From assembly GCA_002440225.1 (NCBI GenBank), contig DJSH01000035.1, positions 13,366-56,142 on the forward strand: a stretch of 42,777 bases of DNA, read 5' to 3'. Position 1 is the stretch's first letter. Each line of letters opens with the position of its first letter. The position numbers were made by a program, and so were the translations under genes. Positions 21,433 to 28,211 of this stretch are shown in pieces. The DNA is from Candidatus Segatella violae (lineage in GTDB: Bacteria > Bacteroidota > Bacteroidia > Bacteroidales > Bacteroidaceae). The notes beneath the pieces were generated by a model, which was not told where the DNA came from, made no database searches, and saw only the letters and a list, made by a program, of their open reading frames with translations.

Positions 21433-22902
21433 TCAATCTTTCTGCAGTGGAACGGCATAATATGCCTTCTTGCCTGTAGGCCATACGCCCTGGATGTAGA
21501 GCACAGGGTCCTTGCTTGTGGATGCGCTCTTCACAACCTTCTGCAGGTCGTCGATGGTATTGATGTTGTTGTCGTTGATGCGCTGGATGATGAAGCCGCG
21601 AGATACGCCTGCGTCCTTCAATGCACCGCTGTTCACCTTCATTACCTCCACACCATAGTTGATGTTAAGCTGTTTCTTCTGTGCGTCGGTGATAGGACGG
21701 AAGCTGCCACCCAAGATGTCGAGGTCGGCGCTCTTGATGACGGATGTGTTGCCCTGTGCGTTCTTCAGCGTGATGGTCTTGCTGTAGCTCTTCTTGTTGC
21801 GCAGGTAGGTGATGGTCAGCTTGTCGCCTGGGCGCTTGGCGTTGAGGATTTCCTGCAGCTCTGCCATCTTGGTGATGTTCTTGCCGTCTACCTTGGTTAT
21901 CACGTCGCCTTCCTTCAAGCCGGCAGTGGCACCGTTGCCGTCCTCGTCTACCTTGGCGATGTATACGCCGTCGTTGGTGCCGAGGTCTACGTCCTTGCCG
22001 TTGTCCTTCTGGGAGTTGATATAGTTGAGCACGTCGCTGCCCTGTATGCTCAGCATTACGCGCTGCACGCTACCATATTTCTTCAGGTCGTCTACCACCT
22101 TGTTCATGATAGAGGTAGGGATGGCGAATCCGTAGCCCGAGAATGAGCCTGTCTGCGAGTAGAGCATGGCGTTGATGCCGATGAGCTCGCCCTGGGTGTT
22201 GACGAGGGCGCCGCCCGAGTTGCCTGCGTTGATGGCGGCATCGGTCTGGATGAAGCTCTCCACGCCGTTGGCGCCGAGCGAACGAGCCTTGGCAGAGATG
22301 ATGCCGGCTGTAACGGTGTTGTTGAGGCCGAATGGGTTGCCCACGGCGATTACCCATTCGCCCACCTTGATTTTGTCGCTGTCGGCGATAGGCAGGGTAG
22401 GCAGGTTCTTGGCGTTCACCTTGATGAGGGCGAGGTCGGTGGTCTTGTCGGTACCGATGATGCGGGCTGAGTACTCGCGGTTGTCGTTCAAGGTCACGGT
22501 CAGCTCGTCGGCACCCTCCACCACGTGGTTGTTGGTCACGATATAGCCGTCGCTGCTGATGATGACGCCCGAGCCTGTGGCCTCCTTCTTAGGAGTCTGA
22601 ACCTTCTGCTTGCGAGAGCCTCCGTTGCCCTGCTCAGGGCTGCCGAAGAATCCGAATGGGTCGAAGAACCCTCCGAATGGGTCGTCTTGCACGTCGACAG
22701 TCTTCACCTTTGAATTCTGTACATATTTGATGTGTACCACGGCAGGCAGCGCCTTCTCGGCTGCATAAGTCAAGTCTACTGGCTGACCTGCAGGAGCTGC
22801 TGTCACTGCTGGAGAAGCATTCACCTTCATGAAAGCACCGGCTGAGAATGCGAGCGAACCTACGCAGAGCACAGCCATTACATAATTAGTTAATTTTTTC
22901 AT
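21433..22902 (-). CDS. Periplasmic Do-type serine protease/chaperone (HtrA/DegP/DegQ)
   Basis: A 489-residue envelope quality-control protease. A signal peptide or anchor (residues 1-23) leads to the trypsin-like domain with H126 in TNNHVV, D156 in TTDLALI and S229 in GNSGGALV. The LA-type loop before the protease core is rich in Phe, Gly and Lys (DPFGGFFDPFGFFGSPEQ). Two PDZ domains follow, at about 275-370 and 395-480. Length and two-PDZ design match DegP/DegQ. The mRNA has a leader of about 125 nt if the TATATTTG at 23043-23036 is the promoter. The 127-bp gap to rpoD carries a separate rpoD promoter. Confidence 0.92.
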   Translation of the reverse strand: MKKLTNYVMAVLCVGSLAFSAGAFMKVNASPAVTAAPAGQPVDLTYAAEKALPAVVHIKYVQNSKVKTVDVQDDPFGGFFDPFGFFGSPEQGNGGSRKQKVQTPKKEATGSGVIISSDGYIVTNNHVVEGADELTVTLNDNREYSARIIGTDKTTDLALIKVNAKNLPTLPIADSDKIKVGEWVIAVGNPFGLNNTVTAGIISAKARSLGANGVESFIQTDAAINAGNSGGALVNTQGELIGINAMLYSQTGSFSGYGFAIPTSIMNKVVDDLKKYGSVQRVMLSIQGSDVLNYINSQKDNGKDVDLGTNDGVYIAKVDEDGNGATAGLKEGDVITKVDGKNITKMAELQEILNAKRPGDKLTITYLRNKKSYSKTITLKNAQGNTSVIKSADLDILGGSFRPITDAQKKQLNINYGVEVMKVNSGALKDAGVSRGFIIQRINDNNINTIDDLQKVVKSASTSKDPVLYIQGVWPTGKKAYYAVPLQKD

Positions 22903-23035
22903 GTCTAATATTATTTTATTATTGTTACTTTCTTAATTGTTGTCTTTGTTACTTTTTTATGTTCTCATCCATGTCAAGCGTCAGCCAAAATCGTGCCAAA
23001 GTCATCATGGCAGATTAGCCTTCGCTTTTCGGTTG

Positions 23036-23043
23036 CAAATATA
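23036..23043 (-). promoter_or_regulatory. -7 box for the htrA gene
   Basis: Minus-strand TATATTTG fits the consensus and would give a long 5' leader of about 125 nt. The 22903-23298 stretch otherwise contains A/T-rich DNA with no gene or array I can support. Confidence 0.55.
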
Positions 23044-23298
23044 GGGGCATTTTTTGAGAAAAGATATAAACTGCGTATAAATTTATTCCGTTTTAACACT
23101 TGAAATTAACACTTTAACGGCTATTAAACAAGAAATGCCCCATTTTTACAAATATTTGAAAGTGAATGGAAAACCTGTAGTTTTGTATATGCAACTAAAT
23201 ATCATTTAATGTTAAACTACTCTTAAAGCGTAAAGCGAAAGAAAGCTAAAAAAATGGAGAAAAGTAGAGAAAAGTGATGGGATTTCAATTCTTTTTTG

Positions 23299-23306
23299 TA
23301 CTTTTG
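23299..23306 (+). promoter_or_regulatory. -7 box for RNase P RNA
   Basis: TACTTTTG ends 7 nt before the first base of the RNase P RNA P1 stem at 23313, which is the expected spacing. Confidence 0.75.
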
Positions 23307-23312
23307 CATATC

Positions 23313-23742
23313 GAAAGCAGCGCCCCGGTCTGTCGCTGGCATCCGTCAAAGGGTGCGAGAGGAAAGTCCGGGCAGCGTAGGGCATCCCACTTCCGAAACT
23401 AGAAGCTATTGGTGACAGTAGGTGTCGGCAGAAGAAAACAACCGCCCAAATTTATCCCGTATGCATGGGGGATAGTGTCGGGTAAGGGTGAGAAGGTGGT
23501 GTAAGAGACCACCAGCTGGCGGGTGATCGCCAGGCTGTGCCATCTGGGAGCTGTAAGCTCATGTATACCGCAGTTTGAGGGCGGCTCGTCCGAAGCCTTC
23601 GGGCTACTGTGGAGGGTAGAGTGCTTGAGCCCAGGGGCGACTCTGGGACTAGATAAATGACAGGCTATCGTGCATTTTAATCAGTTGGGCATGCGTGCAT
23701 GTTCGTACGATACAGAACTCGGCTTATAGGGGCACTGCTTTC
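23313..23742 (+). ncRNA. rnpB: RNase P RNA (bacterial class A)
   Basis: This is the catalytic RNA that trims the 5' end of pre-tRNAs. Ends are set by the P1 helix: GAAAGCAG-c-GCCCC at 23313-23326 pairs with GGGGC-act-GCTTTC at 23729-23742. The universally conserved CR-I/P4 strand GAGAGGAAAGTCCGGGC and the 3' conserved ACAGAACTCGGCTTAT are both present in the right order, about 430 nt in all, the usual class A length. A T-rich tract (TCTTTTTTCTTC) after P1 probably ends transcription. Confidence 0.96.
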
Positions 23743-23821
23743 TTTTTTCTTCTAGAGAATGTTTTCGGGGGCTCTTCGGGGTTCCCACATTATTATATAT
23801 ATAAGACAAACTGACAAGACT

Positions 23822-24253
23822 ATGAGTTTAAGAGAACCTGAAAAGCAATTTTTCGATGATTATGAGCATAAGATAACCGGCAAGATAGAGAAGTATGCCG
23901 GGCAGCCAGGATTTCCACAGATATCCGACTACGGCATCGACCAGCAGGATTTCGACGGCTACCTCTTCGACAAGCAGGCCATCATGGACATGGGCGGTTC
24001 GCAGCGCACCAAGCTCACGGTGGGCGGCATCATCACCGTGTTGCCCGTGCTTGTGCTCTCGGCGCTGCCCGACGATAGCTACCTCTTCGGCACGATGTGG
24101 ACCACGCTCCTTGCGCTTGCCATCGGCTTGATGCTGGCGATGTGCCTCTTCGCCCTGCTCAAGATGGTGATCTATTATCGCCTGGCTAAGCTGAAGGATG
24201 CCAAGATGGAGTCGTACATCAAGGCGGTGCTCTTCTACGAGCCAAGAGGCTAG
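23822..24253 (+). CDS. Small two-helix membrane protein, unknown function
   Basis: From the ATG at 23822 it encodes 143 residues beginning MSLREPEKQFFDDYEHKITG. A longer reading from 23759 would add 21 residues running back into the RNase P tail and is less likely. The first 60 residues are hydrophilic and acidic, then two membrane segments (about 66-82 and 92-117) separated by a short PDDSYLFG loop, then a Lys-rich cytosolic tail. I do not recognise a family. It precedes a DUF1232 gene by 46 bp on the same strand and probably shares its transcript and terminator. Confidence 0.72.
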   Translation: MSLREPEKQFFDDYEHKITGKIEKYAGQPGFPQISDYGIDQQDFDGYLFDKQAIMDMGGSQRTKLTVGGIITVLPVLVLSALPDDSYLFGTMWTTLLALAIGLMLAMCLFALLKMVIYYRLAKLKDAKMESYIKAVLFYEPRG

Positions 24254-24299
24254 GCTTTCCCCCTCCTGTGAATCAAGAAACTAAAAAAAATTTTAGAAT

Positions 24300-24716
24300 A
24301 TGAACATCCCGCAGTTACCCGACTTTATGTCGTATAAGGACAAGTTCACCCAGAGTGCATTTGTCGAGAAGATTTCGCACGTGGCAAAGCGTGCAGGTGC
24401 CAAGATGGTATATGTAGCCCTCATCCTCTATTATACGTTGGAGAGCGACAAGGTGGCATTGAAGGACAAGGCTCTGATTATCGGTGCCTTGGGCTATCTC
24501 ATCAGTCCGCTCGACGTGATACCCGATGCCATCCCTATCGCCGGTCTTGGCGACGACCTCGCCGTGCTGCTCTTCGTGCTGAAGAAGGTGTGGGGCGACG
24601 TATCTGAGGATGTGAAGAAGAAGGCCCACGACAAGTTGGGCAAGTGGTTTGACGAGGACGAGATTCCTTCCTCCGACGACCTCTTCAACGAGTCGCCAAC
24701 CGATACCCCGGTATGA
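24300..24716 (+). CDS. YkvA/DUF1232 family membrane protein
   Basis: A 138-residue protein with the DUF1232 core DKALIIGALGYLISPLDVIP followed by DAIPIAGLGDDLAVL (about residues 57-92), including the hallmark SP-x-D-x-IPD and GDD motifs. DUF1232 proteins are small membrane-associated proteins of unknown biochemical role. The C-terminus is acidic (DEDEIPSSDDLFNESP). The gene ends 35 bp before a strong terminator. Confidence 0.88.
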   Translation: MNIPQLPDFMSYKDKFTQSAFVEKISHVAKRAGAKMVYVALILYYTLESDKVALKDKALIIGALGYLISPLDVIPDAIPIAGLGDDLAVLLFVLKKVWGDVSEDVKKKAHDKLGKWFDEDEIPSSDDLFNESPTDTPV

Positions 24717-24750
24717 TATTCGCCAGCCGCCTCAGGCATGATATAACTAA

Positions 24751-24792
24751 AAAAGCCTAGCAGACTTTCTATGTTCTGCTAGGCTTTTTTTT
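24751..24792 (+). terminator. Intrinsic terminator after the DUF1232 gene
   Basis: AAAAGCCTAGCAGA and TCTGCTAGGCTTTT form a perfect 14-bp stem around a 10-nt loop, with T8 at the end. It can act in both directions, also ending the minus-strand smalltalk/HU unit. Confidence 0.92.
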
Positions 24793-24826
24793 AGTGTGTG
24801 TCTCTCAAGTCGTTTTCATGCATTCA

Positions 24827-24919
24827 TTACATGCAGGATGTCATACCGAGCGTGGTGGCGATGGCCGTCAAGATGCTGATGGCGATCTGAATGATGGTTT
24901 TCCAAGTGTCTTTCTTCAT
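24827..24919 (-). CDS. Smalltalk protein, 30 residues
   Basis: On the minus strand an ATG at 24919 opens a 30-codon frame ending TAA at 24827: MKKDTWKTIIQIAISILTAI then ATTLGMTSCM. The start MKKDTWK, one hydrophobic helix and the terminal TSC motif match the Bacteroidota family named 'smalltalk protein', which nearly always sits just downstream of an HU-like DNA-binding gene, as here (25002-25532). The peptide is probably a single-span membrane or lipoprotein-like peptide. Its role is unknown. It is far below usual gene-calling length limits, so the family-specific sequence and context carry the call. Confidence 0.9.
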   Translation of the reverse strand: MKKDTWKTIIQIAISILTAIATTLGMTSCM

Positions 24920-24965
24920 AGTGCTTTTCTAGATTTAGAGGGTTGATAATTTTTTTTGATTGGGG

Positions 24966-24993
24966 CTACCGGGGATTGTGCTATCCCCGGTAG
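24966..24993. promoter_or_regulatory. Strong hairpin between HU-like gene and smalltalk
   Basis: CTACCGGGGAT and ATCCCCGGTAG form a perfect 11-bp stem around six bases. In the direction of transcription (minus) it is followed by an A-rich rather than T-rich tract, so it is not a normal terminator. It starts 8 nt after the HU stop codon and may set the relative levels or stability of the two messages. Confidence 0.65.
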
Positions 24994-25001
24994 GGGGAGG
25001 T

Positions 25002-25532
25002 TTACTCTACGGTTCCGTCGCCGTCGCTAGAGCTGCCGCCTGAGCCAGAGCCGCCCTGGTCGCCCTTGTCGTCGCCCGATGGAGTGGATGGGGTAGAGCC
25101 CCCGTCCTCGGCAGAGCCGTAGGTGTCGTACTCCTCGATTTTGCAGAGCTTCTTCAGCTCGCTGTTGCTCCAGGTCTTGGTGTTTCTCACGATGAGGTGC
25201 ACGCCCTGCACGCTCTGTGCGCTCACCTTATCCTTGGTGTCCTCGGCCTTCGAGCTCATGCCGATGGAGAAGAGTCCGAGGTCGGAGAGTCTTACGCTTC
25301 TGCCGTCGAGGATGAGCTCCTTCAGGCAGTCGAGCGCGTCCATCACCACGCCGTGCACGGTGCCTCGGCTGTAAGGCGAGTTGTGCTCCGAGATGTGGCT
25401 CACGAAATCCTCGAAACTCATCTCTCTGTCGCTCACCGCGGTGGCATACCACTTCTTCTTGCCGGCGTTCTCGCCAGCCTGAGGTGTGCGCTGTACTTTA
25501 CGATACTTCAATGTTCCTTTGTTGTTTGCCAT
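25002..25532 (-). CDS. HU-like DNA-binding protein with low-complexity tail
   Basis: A 176-residue protein of the Bacteroidota HU-like (HU-HIG type) group. Residues 1-125 contain a degenerate HU fold: KGTLKYRKVQRTPQAGENAG at the N-terminus, SPYSRGTVHGVVMDALDCL, then GRSVRLSDLGLFSIGMSSKA, which corresponds to the 'G..v.l.dlG.f' beta-hairpin of the family. The last 40 residues are Gly, Ser and Asp rich (GDQGGSGSGGSSSDGDG). These genes are usually paired with smalltalk and with DUF4248 or phage-derived genes in Bacteroides and Prevotella, which fits the accessory look of this patch. DNA target and role are unknown. Confidence 0.87.
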   Translation of the reverse strand: MANNKGTLKYRKVQRTPQAGENAGKKKWYATAVSDREMSFEDFVSHISEHNSPYSRGTVHGVVMDALDCLKELILDGRSVRLSDLGLFSIGMSSKAEDTKDKVSAQSVQGVHLIVRNTKTWSNSELKKLCKIEEYDTYGSAEDGGSTPSTPSGDDKGDQGGSGSGGSSSDGDGTVE

Positions 25533-25576
25533 GATGTTTGTGTGTTTTTAAGGGTTAGTATTTCTGAATCACGGTG

Positions 25577-25608
25577 CAAAGATACTGCGATTTTCCGACA
25601 CCACCAAA
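25577..25608 (-). promoter_or_regulatory. Promoter of the HU-like/smalltalk unit
   Basis: On the minus strand TTTG (25608-25605) and TATCTTTG (25584-25577) are 20 bp apart. The start site would be about 38 nt before the HU-like ATG. Confidence 0.72.
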
Positions 25609-25735
25609 TTTGAGGCGTATCCGTCTGTGAAAATCTGTTAACGGGGAAGTTAATAAAACCAACTCATAGTTTCCCGCTTGCGAAGTCATAGAGTTGCGGT
25701 AGGGGAGTCGTAGAGTTGTGCATCAAGAGTCTCTT

Positions 25736-25907
25736 CGATTACAATTACAGTAATTACAGTTTTTTCTGCTAGCTAGCATTTCCTTCTTTGTAGAAAGTAC
25801 TATATATATATATATATATAGTATATAATATAAGTATACATAATCTTGTCTGGTTGCTTTCATGGTTATGGGGGAAAATAAAACTGTAATTACTGTAATT
25901 GTAATCG
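25736..25907. mobile_element. MITE-like element with perfect 28-bp terminal inverted repeats
   Basis: Bases 25736-25763 (CGATTACAATTACAGTAATT...) are the exact reverse complement of 25880-25907. The 116-bp centre holds a 24-bp palindrome, AC(TA)10GT, at 25799-25822 and GCTAGCTAGC. No coding capacity is present. I see no target-site duplication next to the ends, so transposition is not shown. The 25533-26043 gap contains this element and the HU promoter. Confidence 0.6.
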
Positions 25908-26043
25908 TAATCATGTTAAGCTATGACCAGTGATTTTGAGTTTATAATATAACTTTTTTCGCCCAAATCCTTGCAGAGATTATAGTCTCGGCTACCTCTT
26001 GTCACCTATCCATTTTTATCGCATATGAAACAGAAAAAAATCG

Positions 26044-26389
26044 ATGGCCGACGCACAAGGTGTGGAGGCTGTCATGGTATTTGAAAATCCTGAGTTTGGT
26101 AAAATTCGCACTTCCAAATCCAAGGCTGGGGAGCCGCTTTTCTGCGGCAAAGATGTGTGCGACATCCTAGGGTACCGCAGGACGGATAACGCTATCAGAC
26201 AGCATGTTATACCATTTGACGCACTGAAACAGTGCGTATGGGTAGTGACTGGTAAGAAGGCTGATAGCCAAGGAGCTGGGCATGACGACGCAGGAGCTGA
26301 ACCGTGGGCTCTGTGCCGCCCGAACTGGAGAACAGGCAGCGTGGGCGCAAGAGAAACGGAACGAGGATGTTTGGATCACCATCGAATAG
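26044..26389 (+). pseudogene. Broken Bro-N (antirepressor-like) gene
   Basis: The first frame (from ATG 26044 or more likely 26074) reads MVFENPEFGKIRTSKSKAGE, then LFCGKDVCDILGYRRTDNAI and VTGKKAD, the front of a Bro-N domain as found in phage antirepressors. It is cut before the usual 'INESGLY' block. At about 26251 the sense sequence moves to the +1 frame (26249-26389), which reads IAKELGMTTQELNRGLCAAR and ends with VWITIE. This looks like the C-terminal part of a similar regulator (KilAC-like, weak evidence). An internal deletion with frameshift explains both. The original frame runs on to 26445 through repeat DNA. Confidence 0.65.
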
Positions 26390-26470
26390 GACAGAAAATC
26401 AAATTCCCATCGAATAGGGCAGAGAATCAAATCATCTCCGAATAGATGTAAAATCAAATCATCGCCGCAT
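26380..26470. repeat. 28-bp tandem array over the pseudogene stop codon
   Basis: CATCGAATAGG begins at 26380 and 26408. The CGAATAG core recurs at 26383, 26411 and 26439, a 28-bp step each time, followed by a decayed fourth copy near 26466. Each unit carries an ATCAAAT segment. The first unit contains the TAG stop of the +1-frame fragment. Confidence 0.8.
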
Positions 26471-26509
26471 AAAAACAAAAAGGCCTAACAGGAAAATTCC
26501 TGCTAGGCC
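26469..26509 (-). terminator. Intrinsic terminator of gdhA
   Basis: GGCCTAACAGGAA and TTCCTGCTAGGCC (26482-26509) pair with one mismatch. Read on the minus strand, a T-rich tract (26481-26469) follows. Confidence 0.85.
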
Positions 26510-26550
26510 AAATGTTCAAGCTTTTAATATTAAATTGATACGTCTCAAAT

Positions 26551-27885
26551 TTATACGATACCCTGAGCCATCATAGCCTTGGCTACCTTCAAGAAGCCAG
26601 CAACGTTGGCACCCTTTACGTAGTTTACGTAACCGTCGGCCTGTGTACCATACTTCACACAATTGGCGTGGATGTCGTTCATGATAGCATGGAGCTTAGC
26701 GTCAACCTCCTCACGAGTCCACTTCAAGCGCTCAGAGTTCTGGCTCATCTCCAATCCTGATACTGCAACACCACCGGCGTTGGCAGCCTTACCTGGAGCA
26801 TAGAGAATCTTAGCGTCCTGGAACACCTTGATAGCCTCTGGAGTAGATGGCATGTTGGCACCCTCGCTCACTGCGATAACGCCGTTGGCGATGAGGGCCT
26901 TGGCAGCCTCCTCGTTGATCTCGTTCTGTGTAGCTGATGGGAGAGCGATGTCTGCCTTCTCAAACCAAGGCTTAGCACCCTCTACATACTTCACGCCATA
27001 TTTCTCTGCATATTCCTTGATACGGCCACGCTCTACGTTCTTGAGCTCCATGATGTAGTCGAGCTTCTCACGGTCGATACCGTCTGGGTCGTAGATGTAA
27101 CCGTTAGAGTCTGAACATGTAACTGGCTTAGCACCGAGCTCGATCAACTTCTCCATGGTGTACTGAGCTACGTTACCAGAACCAGATACCAAGACAGTCT
27201 TGCCCTTGATGTCGATGTTCTTTGTAGCTAGCATGTTGAGGAGGAAATAAACGTTACCATAACCTGTAGCCTCAGGACGGATGAGAGAACCACCAAACTC
27301 CTGACCCTTACCTGTCAAGATGCCCTGGAACTGGTGAGTCAGCTTCTTGTACATACCGAAGAGGTAACCAACCTCACGGCCACCTACACCGATGTCGCCA
27401 GCAGGAACATCCTCGTCTGGACCGATGTGGCGATAGAGCTCAGTCATGAAAGCCTGGCAGAAACGCATTACCTCAGCATTGCTCTTACCGCGTGGAGAGA
27501 AGTCAGAACCACCCTTGGCACCACCCATAGGGAGAGTTGTAAGAGAGTTCTTGAATGTCTGCTCGAAAGCCAAGAACTTCAAGATACCCAAGTTTACTGA
27601 CTTGTGGAAACGAAGACCTCCCTTGTATGGGCCAATCACATTGTTGTGCTGGATGCGGTAACCCATGTTAGTCTGTACGTTACCCTTGTCGTCTACCCAT
27701 GATACACGGAACTCGATGACGCGGTCTGGGATGCAAAGACGCTCGATGAGGTTTGCCTTCTCAAACTCTGGGTGCTTGTTGTACTCTTCCTCGATAGTGC
27801 CGAGTACCTGACTAACTGCCTGAATGTACTCAGGCTCATTAGGGAATCTTCTCTGAAGATTCGCGATCACTTCTGATGCTTTCAT
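26551..27885 (-). CDS. gdhA: NADP-type glutamate dehydrogenase
   Basis: A 444-residue hexameric-type glutamate dehydrogenase that links ammonia assimilation with 2-oxoglutarate. K88 in GPYKGGLRFH and the catalytic K124 in LPMGGAKGG are in place, followed by DVPAGDIGVGGREVGYL and the Rossmann motif GSGNVAQYT. Length fits the 440-450-residue bacterial NADP-dependent GdhA (type I). Codons are strongly biased (few rare codons, many GAG, AAG, ACC and CGT), which fits high expression. It has a consensus promoter and its own terminator and is monocistronic. In Prevotella this enzyme is a main route of ammonium assimilation. Confidence 0.95.
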   Translation of the reverse strand: MKASEVIANLQRRFPNEPEYIQAVSQVLGTIEEEYNKHPEFEKANLIERLCIPDRVIEFRVSWVDDKGNVQTNMGYRIQHNNVIGPYKGGLRFHKSVNLGILKFLAFEQTFKNSLTTLPMGGAKGGSDFSPRGKSNAEVMRFCQAFMTELYRHIGPDEDVPAGDIGVGGREVGYLFGMYKKLTHQFQGILTGKGQEFGGSLIRPEATGYGNVYFLLNMLATKNIDIKGKTVLVSGSGNVAQYTMEKLIELGAKPVTCSDSNGYIYDPDGIDREKLDYIMELKNVERGRIKEYAEKYGVKYVEGAKPWFEKADIALPSATQNEINEEAAKALIANGVIAVSEGANMPSTPEAIKVFQDAKILYAPGKAANAGGVAVSGLEMSQNSERLKWTREEVDAKLHAIMNDIHANCVKYGTQADGYVNYVKGANVAGFLKVAKAMMAQGIV

Positions 27886-27936
27886 AATCTTTTATCTTTT
27901 ATTGGGTTTAAAATTCTTATTTTTGAATTACGATTG

Positions 27937-27967
27937 CAAAGATAAAGAATTTCTTTGAATTAGCAAA
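27937..27967 (-). promoter_or_regulatory. gdhA promoter
   Basis: On the minus strand TTTG (27967-27964) and TATCTTTG (27944-27937) are 19 bp apart, a perfect consensus, giving a leader of about 45 nt. Confidence 0.8.
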
Positions 27968-28060
27968 CAAAAAGAAAGAAAAAATGAAGAAAAAGTAGAA
28001 AAAAGATACTTTTTAACGTTTTGTTAGATAAAATGTCGACTCAAAATGGGGCTACACCTT

Positions 28061-28115
28061 ATTATATATAGGGGCGATTGGAATTATATATAGGGCGATT
28101 GGCACATTCCAATCG
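28061..28115. repeat. 22-bp tandem duplication with hairpin
   Basis: ATTATATATAGGGGCGATTG (from 28061) is repeated as ATTATATATAGGGCGATTGG at 28083-28102. The second CGATTGG (28096-28102) also pairs with CCAATCG (28109-28115). The remainder of the 27886-28211 gap holds two divergent promoters. Confidence 0.7.
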
Positions 28116-28142
28116 TATAGCTCGAAAAAAATGGAGCGTTTT

Positions 28143-28174
28143 CTTGGCGGTATGTAATTTTTTACTTATTTTTG
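28143..28174 (+). promoter_or_regulatory. Promoter of the lipoprotein/DUF5723 pair
   Basis: TATTTTTG (28167-28174) matches the consensus, with CTTG (28143-28146) at the -33 position, 20 bp upstream. The leader is about 30 nt. Confidence 0.62.
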
Positions 28175-28211
28175 CAAACAAATATAATCATTTAACAAAC
28201 AATTATAGTTT

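Noticed and set aside
22903..23298. Possible riboswitch or small RNA in the long htrA leader
   Set aside because: No conserved motif or stable paired structure was visible by eye; only A/T-rich DNA and one -7 box.
26380..26470. Possible short CRISPR-like array
   Set aside because: 28-bp period, but whole units repeat with decay and there is no constant repeat/variable spacer split.
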